From Zanthoxylum bungeanum (taxonomy: Eukaryota; Streptophyta; Magnoliopsida; Sapindales; Rutaceae), in assembly GCA_019454045.1 (NCBI GenBank), contig SKCR01034804.1, positions 1-64,000 of the forward strand: 64,000 nucleotides of DNA, given 5' to 3'. This document shows, piece after piece, positions 34,805 through 48,225 of this stretch. The notes under the pieces were generated by a model. That model was not told the origin of the DNA. It ran no database searches and saw only the letters and a program-made list of their open reading frames with translations. The translations under genes were made by a program, and so were the position numbers. The first letter of the stretch is position 1; each line of letters starts with the position of its first letter.

Positions 34805-37586
34805 TGTAGGCACTGCATTTTTGCATATAAGACCCTATGATGAGTCTCATTTGGAGGCACTACCTTTTAAGTCACGGAAGTCACGGGAAACAGACGTCGG
34901 AATGAGAAATTCAGAATAGACATGTCATCAGATTCATTTCACAAGTTCACTGTTTTCGTTCGTGCTGCGTTCGTTACCACGTTCGAACGTCAAATAGATT
35001 GCGGGCGTTCGTGTAGCGTTCGAATAGGTGTTCGAACGGTGTCGGTATTTCTGGTTTTGCTGCTAGCCTCACACCCAAGCCCATTTAGCCCACTAAAGCC
35101 CATAAAACACTAATTAAATCATATAGCAAATTAAATAAAATATTAATTAAATCATATACCAAATTCAATAAAACATTAAATAAAATCATGTCTAATTAAA
35201 ATCAATCAACCAATATCATTCCTAATTAAAAATATATTATTCCTAACTTAAAATATTGTATGCCTAATCAACACAAATTAAATACTAACTTCCTAATCAA
35301 GCTTAAATTTTTCCCCTATCTTGTATTTACCTTACATGAAACTAAATCATATCTCCATTTTATGAGAGGATCTCTTCCTTGTCAAGCAAGGGCTCACCTT
35401 TTCCCTTTGTCTATAAAAGCAAGCCAAAACCAAAGCCATCTAGGTCTCCAACTTACACGCATTTGACAAGCAAGAAAGATCTTTCACATACACAAACAAA
35501 ACAAGCAAAAAGAACTTCTTTCTTCTCCCTTCTAGGACCAAAAATCACAGCCACCAAACACCTCATACCACCGAAAATACACCTCTAAAAACAGTGAGCA
35601 GAAACCGCATAAACAACAGCCACATACACGCATAAAGCAGCAGCCATACACACATAACATCACCACCAAAAATACACCCCCAAACAGCAGCCCAAACACC
35701 CAAAAAATAGTCCATTATTTACCGAAAACCAGTAAGCCAATATTGTGACCAGAATATAGTAGCAATAGCAGCGAATCAGAGTCAAAACAGTAGCTCGAGC
35801 AGTGGAACAGCGAGGAAAGGCGTGAACCTGTGAACCGGAGGAGTTACGGAGCATCCCCCTTTTCCGACGACCGTGCACCGTACTTCCGAGAGTCGACATA
35901 AAATGTTAGACCTGAGGGCACCTTTCTCATTAGTTTATATTCGTCTTTTAATTGTTTATTGAATTCTATTCGTATGAGAGTCATTTGTGAATGCATGTTG
36001 TGGCTGTGAATAAAATGGAAAATGTGTCGCCTCTTGTGGTATATAGGATGGAAACCCGGACATAAATTTCATAGCTGATTCCGAATGGATGGTAGTATGA
36101 TCTGTACTCGGGATACAACTCCACGTACCACTTGAGTAAACATCGCATATTTCGTTTTCTGTTGTTTTGATGTGTTTATTATTCGTTATTTAATTTCTGC
36201 ATGTTATTCGTTCACATAATGATGTGATCGAGCACATGGTCTTAGTAAGTCAGATTAAAGGCCCCCTATTTTGTGGGGTTAAAACCCTTTACCACGATGA
36301 TTTGCCACGCCGGTTGATGTATATTCGGTTGAATGTAAGATGTGTTCAATCAGGTATACGAAGTTAGATATTGTTTCTTTTATTTCTTATATGCATTGGT
36401 GATAAAGCGCATGGGCTTAGTAAATGCGATTAAAGGTCCTATATTTTGAGAGGTTAAAATCCTTTACCACGATGCTTTGCCGCGCCGGATAATGTACATT
36501 CGATTGGATGTGAGATATGTTCAATCGGATACACGAAGTCCGATATCGTTGTCTTTACTTCTTTATATATGTATTGTGTTGTTTGCGCATGGGCTTAGTA
36601 ACTGCGATTAAAGGTCCTCTATTTTGAGAGGTTAAAATCATTCACCACGATGCTTTGCCGCGCTGGATAGTGTATGTTCGATTGGATGCGAGATGAGTTC
36701 AATCGGATACGTGAGGTCCTATATTGTGGATTTGTTTGTTTACGTATGTGTTGTATGCATCAGGTCTGGTTCCGTTCAAACGCGTTCTCGAACGCCACAC
36801 GAACGCGAACCTTCTGTTTACCATTCAAACGCGTTCTCGAACGCTACGCGAACACGCACGTAGTTTCTTAGTTTAATCATGCATCAGGTCTGGTTCTGTT
36901 CGAACGCGTTCTCGAACGCTATACGAATGCGAACCTTCTGTTTACCGTTCGAACGCGTTCTCGAACGCTGCACGAACGCGCACCCACCCCATTGAGTCTT
37001 TTTCATCACATCACGACATGTCTATTTTAGCATATAGTTGTCTTTTTTTTTTACCTTATGCATTTGTAATACTGCTTTAGGTATCTATTTCCGTCATGCG
37101 CTTAATTGTCTTTCCTTAATATGCTTGCTTGTATGAATGTTATTTGTTTGCGCTTCTGTGTCTACCAATGTGAAATTGTATGCTTTCCGTATGTCAATTT
37201 ATCTGTATGCAAATTGAGACATAGATTACATGAAAATAGGCTGTATGCACATTTGGATATGTGTTACATGTAAATTTAGATGAACTTGTTGATATATGCA
37301 TGCAAACTTAGAGGTAGATTATCCTTGGAAATATGTTGCTTAGGCTTGGTTAGATTATTGCACAAATCATTTTATTACAAGTGGCATAAGTAAGGGACCA
37401 TTCTGAACCCAACGGTTTGAGGTCTTCCCTTGCGAGGGGTGAGTGCGGCCTTAAATCTCATTTTCCCGGTTCACACCGGGTGGCGACTCCATTATTATCC
37501 GGTTTAGTCCCCCGCGGGCTACTCTGTACTCCCAACTAGGCCGCGAGCCTAGAACAGCATGCGTCGCCCATTTTATGTGTCCCACA
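34805..37586 (+). repeat. 5' LTR of the Tat element
   Basis: 2782 bp. It has a TATAAAA box at 35412-35418, a tandem triplication (starts near 36237, 36407 and 36585) with GCGCATGGGCTTAGTAA and TTTACCACGATGCTTTGCC, and repeated CGAACGCGTTCTCGAACGC palindromic units at 36775-36985. Open frames in it are not genes. Confidence 0.85.
35412..35418 (+). promoter_or_regulatory. TATA box in the Tat 5' LTR
   Basis: TATAAAA in CTATAAAAGCAAGCC; the same box lies at 43629-43635 in the 3' LTR. Its place in the LTR fits the retrotransposon promoter. Confidence 0.55.
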
Positions 37587-37589
37587 GTT

Positions 37590-37607
37590 TGGTGACTCCA
37601 CTGGGGA
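37590..37607 (+). other. Primer-binding site, tRNA-Arg type
   Basis: TGGTGACTCCACTGGGGA pairs with the 3' end of plant tRNA-Arg(ACG), with one mismatch at the fourth base. It lies three bases after the LTR end. Confidence 0.75.
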
Positions 37608-38870
37608 TAGAGAATCGGCCCCGAAATATTGTCTTGTGATATTATCATTTGTGCTTTAATTAACTGTGTTTACTGTGGGTGGAAAAGAGTTTAATCAAAG
37701 ACACTTTTTAAGGCTAGGTAATGGTTTGGTGTCTTCCCTCATTCACTACATTTCTATAAGAAAAAGCTGTGAAGGCACCTAGATAATCACTTACTTGTGG
37801 CCTATTGTGATGGACTAATTTGGAGGACTCGTTGTTTATTCCTGTCACCAAGCGATAAGAGCCAAAGAGGTTAGGGTACTTAAGAGAGCCTCGCTCCACC
37901 ATCCCTCTGGGGAATCTACAACAGGAAATCCATTTGACAGTCAGTCACACACCATAACTCGTTGGCACGTACTGTAAGGTATAAAAAAGGTGTGCTCCCT
38001 TGGTCGCTCGAACCCTTGAGTGGGGAGACCTAGTTGTGGGTAATCCTTCGCCAGCGAGAGTCTTTGTCTACACTCCCGCAAACCCACACGTAGACCGGAA
38101 TTGTATGGCCTATAGCAACTATTTCCTTGTGCTTGTGGACCATCCTCATTTGGATGCAGTTGGACTTCTTGTCAGAAATGCGAACTTGTTGGGCCATTTA
38201 AACTGGGACGAGTTCGTATCCTATGACAATTGGGCCAAAAGCTTCTGAAATGTTGATGGGCCACTCTGTAGAAATTATTTCTGTATGCCTGTGTTTAGGA
38301 ATATTATCGTTTGGATCTATTCGGACCTTTTGTCATGAGGTATGGGCTTGTTGGGCCATTTAAACTGGGACAAGAACGTATCTTATGACGGTTGGGCCAA
38401 AAGCTCCTAAAACGCCAATGGGCCATTATATGTTTGTGTTTAGGAACATTATCATTTGGATACAGTTGGACTTCTTGCCATGAGATGTGAACTTGCTGGG
38501 TCATTTAAACTGGGGCGAGTTCACTCCTATGACAGTTAGCCCAAAAGCTTCTATAATGATGATGGGCCGATTTGTGTGAAAATTTTCATGAGTTGATATA
38601 TTTCTTGTATCGCATGCATCTCCTTCATATCATGCATACATATACCCTGTTAACACCCTCTATGTCAAAAAGATATCATAGAGTCCCGTTGGGTTAGGGA
38701 AGAAGGAAGACTCACTAAAAGACTGGTAAAAGATATGAGTACATCCGATAGCGAGGTATCCAAGATAGATCAGTTGGAAAATGGTCTCGCCAAAATTACT
38801 GAACAGTTGCAGGCATTGACTACTGCTATGGCTGGTATGGCTGTACCCCGCGCTGGGGGGTTCTGAGAAT
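37608..38870 (+). other. Leader and degenerate gag start of the Tat element
   Basis: About 1.3 kb with no intact frame. It contains near-repeats of GTTGGGCCATTTAAACTGGG (38190, 38350, 38490). The part at 37700-37960 matches 51170-51430 in the opposite-strand element, showing common descent. Confidence 0.5.
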
Positions 38871-39250
38871 GTGAGGTGCGAGGAGCCTCCGAATGGGTTG
38901 GGGGATGATATCCCCACTTTTGACGATGACATGGCAGAATATGCAACAGGCAAAGTGATGGGGTCTCAGGCAGAATTTCAGAAGCTTCGGGATCAAGTTG
39001 GAACAGTTACCCGCAAAATGAAGGGTAATCATGAAGAGTTGTTAGATTATGAGGCAATGACCTTCGAAGAACAGTTGCCTGATCAGTTCAAGATGCCGGA
39101 TATGGCTAAGTTCAACGGGAATGGGGATCCAATGGTTCATCTCCGTCAGTATGTATCAGTTATGAGTTCCGTGGGTTTGACAAAGCTACAGGTGCAGAAG
39201 ATGTTTGGAATGTCACTCGAGGGGGCACCAGTGGTATGGTATCACACCTT
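38871..39250 (+). pseudogene. Gag remnant of the Tat element
   Basis: The frame reads FKMPDMAKFNGNGDPMVHLR and continues to EGAPVVWYHTL, matching the core of the gypsy Gag domain (xFxxPxFxxYxGxxDPxxHL). The Gag domain is truncated at about WYHTL, where sequence passes directly into the reverse transcriptase palm. The missing stretch includes the rest of Gag, protease and the N-terminus of reverse transcriptase. Confidence 0.75.
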
Positions 39251-40345
39251 GAGAAGAAAGACAGGAAAGTCAGAATGTGTGTGGATTACAGAGATCTCAA
39301 CAAGGCTTGCCCGAAAGATGATTTTCCTCTACCGCACATAGATGTTCTGGTTGATAGTGCGGCTCTATCTATTATGTATTCATTTGCAGACGGGTTTTCA
39401 GGTTACAATCAGGTGCTCATGGCTGAGGAAGATAAGCACAAGACTGCCTTTGTTATTGAGTGTGGTACTTATTGTTACATGGTAATTCCGTTCGGGCTCA
39501 AGAATGCGGGAGCTACATATCAGCGGATGGCCACTACGTTGTTCCACGATCTGATGCACAAAGAGATTGAAGTGTATGTGGATGACATGATGGTGAAATC
39601 ATAGACAAGAATTGGGCATATAGAAGCACTAGAGAGGTTCCTTCAGAGAGTTGACAAGTACAACCTGCGGCTGAACCCCAAGAAATGTGTGTTTGGGGTA
39701 ACATCAGGAAAGCCACTGGGGCATACAGTGGGAATGGGAGGAATTGAGGTAGACTCTGAAAAGATCAAAGCAATCACAGAAATGCCTGCACCGAAGACTG
39801 GGAAAGAAGTCAGAGCATTCCTAGGGAAGATTCAGTACATTAGTCGGTTCATCGCCAAGTTGACGTCAGTGTGTGAGCCCATCTTCAAACTGTTGAGAAA
39901 AGATCAGCCGGTAAAGTGGAATGAGCGGTGTCAAGCAGCCTTCGACAAGATCATAGAGTACTTGGTAAAGCCTCATGTGTTGAAACCTCCGAGATTGGGC
40001 AGACCTTTGATATTGTATTAGGCCATAGAATCAGAAGTACTGGGGGCAATGATGGTACAGGCAGATGAGACAGGGATAGAACATGCAGTTTACTATCTGA
40101 GTAAGAAGATGCTCCCGTATGAGGCTCGTTATCAAGAAGTAGAGAAGATCTGTCTTACAGTGATATGGGCTTCCAGAAAATTATGGCATTATTTCCAGTC
40201 TTACAAGATCCAGGTAGTGGCAAAGGAGAATCCTCTGAAATATCTGCATTCAGTGTCTTCGCTAGTGGGGAAATTGGGCAGATGGTTAGTATTGCTGACA
40301 GAGTTCGACATTGAGTATCTCACCACCAAAGTGATCAAGGGGTGA
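39236..40345 (+). pseudogene. Reverse transcriptase and RNase H of the Tat element
   Basis: Reads VRMCVDYRDLNKACPKDDFP, FADGFSGYNQ, TYCYMVIPFGLKNAGATYQR, and YVDDMMVKS with the catalytic Asp pair, then RNase H-type IHAVYYLSKKMLPYEARY-like text. In-frame stops lie at 39602 (TAG), 40019 (TAG) and 40343 (TGA). The N-terminal fingers are missing due to the gag-RT deletion. No active enzyme is expected. Confidence 0.9.
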
Positions 40346-40363
40346 GCAGTAGCAGAGTTTCTG

Positions 40364-40849
40364 GTGCTGCAACCTATTGAAGGGGATCAGTATAAGTTTG
40401 AATTTCCAGATGAAGAGATCCAAGCAATAACAGTTCAGAGATGGAAAATGTATTTTGACGGAGCCGTGAATTATAAGGGAGCCGGAATTGGGATTGTGAT
40501 AGTGACCCTCGAAGGAGAAACCTTGCCTTTGGCCAAAAGGTTGACATTCAGAGTAACAAACAACATGGCCGAGTATGAAGCATGTGTTTTTGGTTTAACC
40601 GCATTGATAGCCTTGAAGGCCGAAAGTGTGAAAGTCTACGGAGATTCTATGTTGGTAGTGTAGCAGATGCGAGGAGAATATGAATTGAAAGAAGAACGAC
40701 TGAAACCTTACCTTTTTCACCTCAGAAAGTTGGCACAGGTTATCCCTGATTGTAAGTTTCAGCACTTGCCAAGAGAAGAGAATCAGATGGCAGATGCATT
40801 AGCTACACTTGCAGCGACTTGGGAAAATCCAGAAAAGTTAGTGATGTGA
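40364..40849 (+). pseudogene. Second, archaeal-type RNase H of the Tat element
   Basis: Reads WKMYFDGAVNYKGAGIGIVI, FRVTNNMAEYEACVFGL and VYGDSMLVV, the extra RNase H that marks Tat/Ogre elements, then a linker with HLPREENQMADALATLA. Stops at 40661 and 40847 break the frame. Confidence 0.88.
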
Positions 40850-40852
40850 CCG

Positions 40853-42176
40853 TTGATACTGACAACAGCCAGAAGACCTGTTTATGAGATAGAGAGAATT
40901 CTGGAAAAAGAGGTCGATGACGGTAAACTGTGGTATCATGACATTCAGAGGTATCTGGAACATGGGGAACTCCCAGAGGGAGCTGGCAGAAAAGACGAAA
41001 TATTCATTCAGAGGTTAGCTTCCCAGTATGTGATTTTGAAAGGGGAACTGTACAAGAGGCAAGCAAACGGTATTCAGTTGAAATGTGTGAGAAGAGAAGA
41101 GGCTCAGCAGGTAATGGGAGAAGTACACGCCGGAGTATGTGGTCCGCACATGAACGGGTTGAATCTGTCCCGTAAGATAGTGAGACAAGGTTTCTACTGG
41201 TCGACCATGGAGACGGATTGTGCGAAGATGGTAAAGCACTGTTATGATTGTCAAGCACATGGTAATTTGAATCATTTGCCGCACACAGAGTTGCATGGGC
41301 TGTTAGAGCCGTCGCCTTTCTCAGCATGGGGAATTGATATGATTGGAGAGATTCGACCGAATGTATCGAATAGGCATCGCTTCATAGTAGTGGCAGTAGA
41401 CTACTTCTCGAAATGGGTGGAAGCCGAGTCATTCTGCAACGTTACAGCGAAACAGATGGCAAAGTTTATAGCTCGGAATCTTATTTGTCGGTATGGTATG
41501 CCGCACCATGTAGTGACAGACAACAAAGTTCAGTTTCAAGGAAAGACAAAGGCAATGCTACAGAAATATGGGATAGGCCATCACAAGTCATCACCGTATA
41601 GGCCGCAGGCAAATGGGGCAGTTGAGGCAGCCAACAAGACTATAAAGATGATTTTAGCCAAGATGACAGAAAACTGCAGAGATTGGGCCGACAAAATGCC
41701 ATATGCTTTGTGGGGGTACATAACATCAGTAAGAACAGCAACAGGGGCCACGCCTTACTCTTTGGTCTATGGAATGGAAGCAGTATTGCAAGTGGAAGTG
41801 GAAATACAGTCTATGAGGGTATTAACAGAGGCAGAGTTACCGGAACAAGAATGGGCCGCACAAAGGTTTGATCAGTTAGCATTGTTGGATGAGAAGAGAA
41901 CAAAGGCTTTGTATCATATGCAGTTGTATCAGAAGAGACTAGCCCGAGCATTCAACAAGAAAGTACGTCCCACCAAGATCAGAAAAGGGTGATTTGGTAC
42001 TTAAGCAGTCGAGGCCATCGACGACAGATCCGAGAGGAAAGTTCAGACCTAACTGGGAAGGACCCTACATAGTGCAGAAAGTAATGGGAAATGGGGCAGT
42101 GCAACTGTCAGACTTGGAGGGTAATGAGTTCACTGAGCCGATCAACGTGGACATATTGAAGCAATATTTTCCCTGA
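40853..42176 (+). pseudogene. Integrase of the Tat element
   Basis: Zinc-binding part (HAGVCGPHMNG, CYDCQAHGN), then catalytic core with WGIDMIGEI (first Asp), VVTDNKVQFQG (second Asp) and PQANGAVEAANK (Glu). The open frame 40853-41992 ends at a TGA; the C-terminal domain (GKFRPNWEGPYIVQKV, INVDILKQYFP) continues in another frame to 42176. The remaining frame is largely intact for about 380 residues. Confidence 0.9.
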
Positions 42177-42354
42177 GAAAGAGAAGACTTGGCAGAAGGC
42201 CTAACCCGACGGGATAAGGTAACTCATGCACGCAGGCATACACGTAACACATTTTGGCATTCGTTTTGTGTTTGTTTTGTATTCACATTTTGAAGAAGAA
42301 AAGAGAAAGCGGCAAAGAAAAGCCGATTAGAAACATTAACATACCAGCAGCAGT

Positions 42355-42905
42355 TTTGGGATGCGTCCCAGGAGGCGAGGCCCACATCAATACTAGCAGC
42401 AGTCTTGGGGATGTATCCCGGGGTTGAGGCCCACGTCAAACATATACCAGTTTCAGTTATTGGGATGCGTCCCAAGATCGAGGTCCATCACATCATCAGT
42501 TTCGGGATGCATCCCAGGGTCGAGGCCCACATTTTGTCAGCGGTATTGGGATGCGTCCAGGGTCGAGGCCCCCGTTGTCGGTTGCAGCTATTGGGATGCG
42601 TCCCAGGATCGAGGTCTGTTGCATCATCAGTTTCGGGATGCGTCCCAGGGTCGAGGCCCACATTTTATCAGCGGTATTAGGATGCGTCCAGGGTTGAGGC
42701 CCCGTTGTCGGTTGCAGTTAGTTATCGGATGCATCCCAAGGTCTTTGGCCCCCTGCATCGTTAGTATTGGGATGCGTCCCAGGGTCGAGGCCCACATTTT
42801 GTCAGCGGTATTGGGATGCGTCCTAGGGTCGAGGCCCCCGTTGTCAGTTGCAGCTATTGGGATGCGTCTCAGGATCGAGGTCCATTGCGGCATCAACTCA
42901 GGTCG
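42355..42905 (+). repeat. Tandem array in the 3' region of the Tat element
   Basis: About ten units of 50-65 bp with TTGGGATGCGTCCCAGGGTCGAGGCCCAC as the core, broken into shorter parts here to stay within the limits: GGGATGCGTCCC and GTCGAGGCCCAC. The same repeat occurs in reverse orientation in the element at 45183-53723 (48800-50250). Frames at 42405-43137 are artefacts. Confidence 0.85.
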
Positions 42906-43001
42906 AGGCAGCATGCAAGTCAGATGGCAGCTGATGAGCCAAGTAAGTGAAAATGCATTGCTTAACTTTGATATGATTGTCACTGTTACACATTACACAA
43001 G

Positions 43002-43022
43002 TCCCATCAAAGTGGGGGCGAC
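43002..43022 (+). other. Polypurine tract of the Tat element
   Basis: CATCAAAGTGGGGGCGAC directly before the TGTAGGCA start of the 3' LTR. The opposite-strand element has the matching GTCTCCCCACTTTG at 47346-47359. Confidence 0.7.
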
Positions 43023-45182
43023 TGTAGGCAGTGCATTTTTGCATATAAGTCCCTATGATGAGTCTCATTTGGAGGCACTACCTTTTAAGTCACGGAAGTC
43101 ACGGGAAACGGACGTCGGAATGGGAAATTCAGAATAGACATGTCATCAGATTCATTTCACAAGTTCACTGTTTTCATTCGTGTTGCGTTCGTTACCACGT
43201 TCGAACGTCAAAGGATTGCGGGCGTTCGTGTAGCGTTCGAATAGGTGTTCGAACGGTGCCGGTATTTCTGGTTTTGCTGCTAGCCTCACACCCAAGCCCA
43301 TTTAGCCCACTAAAGCCCATAAAACACTAATTAAATCATATACCAAATTAAATAAAATATTAATTAAATCATATACCAAATTAAATAAAACATTAAATAA
43401 AATCATGCCTAATTAAAATCAATCAACCAATATTATTCCTAATTAAAAATATATTATTCCTAACTTAAAATATTGTATGCCTAATCAACACAAATTAAAT
43501 ACTAACTTCCTAATCAAGCCTAAATTTTCCCCCTATCTTGTATTTACCTTACATGAAACTAAATCATATCTCCATTTTATGAGAAGATCTCTTCCTTGCC
43601 AAGCAAGGACTCACCTTTTCCTTTTGTCTATAAAAGCAAGCCAAAACCAAAGCCATCTAGCTCTCCAACTTACACGCATTTGACAAGCAAGAAAGCTCTC
43701 TCACATACACAAACAAAACAAGCAAAAAGAACTTATTTTCTTCTCACTCCTAGGACCGAAAATCACAGCCACCAAACACCTCATACCACCGAAAATACAC
43801 CTCTAAAAATAGTGAGCAGAAACCGCATAAACAACAGCCACATACACGCATAAAGCAGCAGCCATACACACATAACATCACCACCGAAAATACACCCCCA
43901 AACAGCAGCCCAAACACCCAAAAAACAGTCCCTTATTTACCGAAAACCAGTAAGCCAATATTGTGACCAGAATACAGTAGCAATAGCAGCGAATCGGAGT
44001 CAAATCAGTAGCTCGAGCAGTGGAAAAGCGAGGAAAGGAAAGGCGTGAACCTGTGAACCAGAGGAGTTACGGAGCATCCCCCTTTTTCGACGACCGTGCA
44101 CCGTACTTCCGAGAGTCGACATAAAAGGTTAGACCTGAGGGCACTTTCTCATTAGTTTATATTCGTCTTTTAATTGTTTATTGAATTCTATTCGCATGAG
44201 AGTAATTTGTGAATGCATGTTGTGGCTGTGAATAAAATGGAAAATGTGTCGCCTCTTGTGGTATATAGGATGGAAACCCGGACATAAATTTCATAGCCGA
44301 TTCCGAATGGACGGTACTATGATCTGCACTAGGGATACAACTCCACGTACCACTTGAGTAAACGGCGCATATTTCATTTTCTGTTGTTTTGATGTGTTTA
44401 TTATTCGTTATTTAATTTCTGAATGTTATTCGTTCGCATAATGATGTGATCGAGCGCATGGGCTTAGTAAGTCGGATTAAAGGTCCCCTATTTTGAGGGG
44501 TTAAAACCCTTTACCACGATGCTTTGCCGCTCCGGTTGATGTATATTCGGTTGAATGTAAGATGTGTTCAATCGGGTATACGAAGTAGTTAGATATGTTT
44601 CTTTTATTTCTTATATGCATTGGTGATAAAGCGCATGGGCTTAGTAAGTGCGATTAAAGGTCCTCTATTTTGAGAGGTTAAAATCCTTTACCACGATGTT
44701 TTGCCGCGCCGGATAATGTACATTCGATTGGATGTGAGATATGTTCAATCGGATACACGAAGTCCGATATCGTTGTCTTTACTTCTTTATATATGTATTG
44801 TGTTGTTTGCGCATGGGCTTAGTAACTGCGATTAAGGTCCTCTATTTTGAGAGGTTAAAATCATTTACCACGATGCTTTGCCGCGCTGGATAGTGTATGT
44901 TCGATTGGATGTGAGATGAGTTCAATCGGATACGTGAGGTCTTACATTGTGGATTTGTTTGTTATTGTAAGTGTTGTATGCATCAGGTCTGGTTCCGTTC
45001 TAACGCGTTCTCGAACGCTATACGAACGCGAACCTTCTGTTTTCCGATTCGAACGCGTTCTCGAACGCAGCATGAAGGCGCACCCAATGCACTGAGTCCT
45101 TTTTATCACATCACGACATGTCTATTTTACATATAGTTGTCTCTTTTTTTACCTTATGCATTTGTAGTACCGCTTTAGGTAT
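43023..45182 (+). repeat. 3' LTR of the Tat element, left part
   Basis: Matches 34805-37060 with scattered differences and one fewer CGAACGCG unit. Ends in GGTAT at 45178-45182, the target duplication of the next insertion; the LTR resumes at 53724. Confidence 0.85.
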
Positions 45183-47345
45183 TGTAGGACACAGAAATCG
45201 GCGACGCTGTTCTAGGCTCGCGGCCTAGTTGGGAGTACGAAATAACATGAAGTCGCCACCCGGTGTGAACCGGGACAAAGATTTAAGGCCGCACTCACCC
45301 CTCGCAAGGGAAGACCTCGAACCGTTGGGTTCGGAATGGTCCCTTACTTATGTCACTTGTAATGTTGTGATTTGTGCAATAAACTAACCGAATCTACTCA
45401 ACATGTATGCTCAAAGGTAACTTACACCTAATTTCACATGCATAATAATAACAATGAAAACCTATATCTAAGTTCGCATACTTCAAAGTAAGTTGTCATA
45501 ACGGAAAACACGCAATAACATACAATCATCACACAAGCATGCTCAATTATCTAATGCGGAAAATAAATAAGAATCTAAGCATAAATATAAATTAAATCCC
45601 TAATGTGAAAACAACATAATCATGCATAAAGAAAGAAATTTCTATCGACTAAATCATGTTTAAGATAAATAACATGCTAACAACATAATCATGCTCGAAT
45701 ACAATGTTGATGAATGAAATATGTGTATCTCTCAAGTGGTACGTGGCATTGTATCCCGAGTACAAACTGCACTACCGTCCATTCGGATTCGGCTACTGAA
45801 TTTACGTCCGGGTTTCCATCCGATATACCACAAAAGAGAACACGCATTCCGTTCATCCGGAATTCACATCATACCTCAACAAACGACTCTCATGCGATAA
45901 TATATTAAAATAAATAAAAGAAATGAAGGATAATAAGTAAAAAGGGTGTCCTCAGGTCTAACCTCTTTTGTCGTCTCTCGAAAGCGCGTTACACGGTCGT
46001 CGGAAGGGAGAATGCTCTACAACTTTTCTGGTTCACTAATCCAACATTTTTTCCTCGTTGTTTCGCTGTCTGGGCTGCTGTTTTCACTCTGTTTCGCTTA
46101 TATTTTGGTTGTATTTTCTGTCACTGTTTTTGGTAATTTAGGCTACTGTTTTGGGAGGTTTAGGGGGCGGTTTTTTGGTCACTGTTTTAAGGGTTAAACT
46201 TGCGGCTGAACTGGGCTGGTTTTTGGGCGTTTATGTGTGCAATTTGGAGGTTGTATATGCGGCTGGCATGGGCGTTTTGTGTTGGGGCAGTGGATGTGTT
46301 GTTAAGTGCTAATGACGCGAGTTGGGTTGGGGAGCAGGTGGCGTGTGGTGAGGCAATGAAGTGGGCGAGCTGTGGCTAATGGTGTGGGGATCAGCTAAAT
46401 GTGTGAAGGCTATGTGGAAGCTTGCGTGAGGGTTAGTGAGTGCAGGGACGTGTTGAGCAAGGGCAATTGTGGGCTGAGTGTGAGCTGGTACGTGGCTTTT
46501 GATAGAGGTAGCCACGTTTGTGAGTGAGGTTTGAAGGGTAAGTGGCTTATGCGTGAGCGGTTTGGTGGCTAAGCGATGTGGGATCGTGTGTGGTGTTGTT
46601 GATTATGTTGAAGGGTTAGTGAGTGGAGGTTGCAATGTGTGAATGAGGGGCTGGTGCGTGAGTGCTAGGCGTGGTCTTCTCGTAGGTCAGGTGTTGCCGA
46701 GAGTGAGGCAATGTGGGAGAGGCTGTGCGTTGATTTTGAGAAGGCAGGGGCTGATGCGTGAGAGAAGAGAGATGGTGAAGCTCCGGGTTATTTTCTTTGT
46801 GTTTTCGTGAGAATGAGCGAGGGTTCAATGTGTTGGTGAATGGTTCTTTTTATAGGAAAATGGATTGGGCTTTCCTTATTTGAGAATGAGAATAATTTGT
46901 TCATTAAAGGAAATATCTTTTAAATTAGTATGTGATAAGGAAATCTGTTAATTAGGGAAATGATTTGATTTAATTTGATTTCTTCTTCTTTAATTAGGGA
47001 AGATGATTTAATTTAATTAGGAATGTGATTTATTTAAATTAGGAAGGTAATTTATTTTAATTTAATTGGATTTAATTTGATTTAATTTGTGACATGTATT
47101 TTAAATGTTTTTAATTATTTGGATTGACTTTAATGGGCGTGTGGTTTTGGTTTTAGGCTAAGGATGTGTTTTAAAACGGAGGTCAACAAGCGAACCCGCA
47201 GCTACTCCAGCGAATTAAATCCAACAATGCGTCAATTATTGACTCTTCCTTCCGACGTCTGTTTCCCGCGGCTTCCACAATAAAGAGGTAGTGTCTCCAT
47301 ACGAGACTCATCATGGGACTTATATGCAAAAATGAAGTGCCTACA
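45183..47345 (-). repeat. 3' LTR of the non-coding Tat-family element
   Basis: 2163 bp, starting TGTAGGACACAG and ending GTGCCTACA on the plus strand. On the minus strand a TATAAAAAG box lies near 46848. The partner is 51550-53723. Confidence 0.85.
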
Positions 47346-47529
47346 GTCTCCCCACTTTGATGGGACTTGTGTAATGTGTAACAGTGACAATCCTATCAAA
47401 GCTATGCAATGCATTTTTACTTACCTGGCTCACCAGCTGCCACTTGACTTGTCTGTTGCTTCAAACTGAATTGATCTGGTGTGAAGTGCTTCGACCCCAA
47501 GTTTCATCCCTGCAAGATGCTACGATCTC

Positions 47530-48225
47530 TGGGAATCACTACCAAACTGCTGATGATTGGGCTTTGTTCCCAAACTGAATGTGATGGCGATGTGCCTCGA
47601 CCTCTGGGCTTTGTTCCCGAACCACCTGTGGGCATTGTTCCCGAACTGTGTAAAGATTGGGCTTTGTTCCCGTTGTGTTGAATGTGATGGCGAGGTGCCT
47701 CGACCTCTGGGCTTTGTTCCCGAACCACATGTGGGCTTTGTTCCCGAACTGTGTAGATATTGGGCTTTGTTGCCTGAACTGATTTGATTGTGCCATACCC
47801 GGCGTGCTAAACCCCATACCCGAGGTGTCGCGGTTGCTGTGAATTGAGTTGATGTTGTTGTGCCATTCTCAGCGTTCTAAAACCCGTACCTAGGGCGTAG
47901 TAGTTGTGCCATTCTCGGCGTGCTAAACCCCGTACCTAGGGTGTCGCAGTTGTGCCATTCTCGGCGTGCTAGCCCCTTACCTAGGGTGTCGCTGTTGCAT
48001 CTTCATACCTAGAGTGTCGCAGAGTTGATGTTGTTGTACCATTCTGGGCGTGCTAAACCCCGTACCTAGGGCGTCGCAGTTGCGTCTCCATTCCTAGACT
48101 GTCGCAGAGTTGATGTTGTTGTGCTTTTCTCAGCGTGCTAAACTCCGTACCTAGGGCATCGCAGTTGCGTTTCCATTCCTAGAGTGTCGCAGAGTTGATG
48201 TTGTTGTGCCATTCTCGGCGTGCCA
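47530..48225 (-). repeat. Tandem arrays based on GGGCTTTGTTCCCGAAC and CCCCGTACCTAGGG
   Basis: First array (about 47560-47780) repeats TGGGCTTTGTTCCCGAAC with inserts such as GATGGCGA(G/T)GTGCCTCGACCTC. Second array (about 47800-48225) repeats TGCCATTCTCGGCGTGCTA and CCCGTACCTAGGG(C/T)G(T/C)CGCAG with TTGATGTTGTTGTG. Non-coding. Confidence 0.8.
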
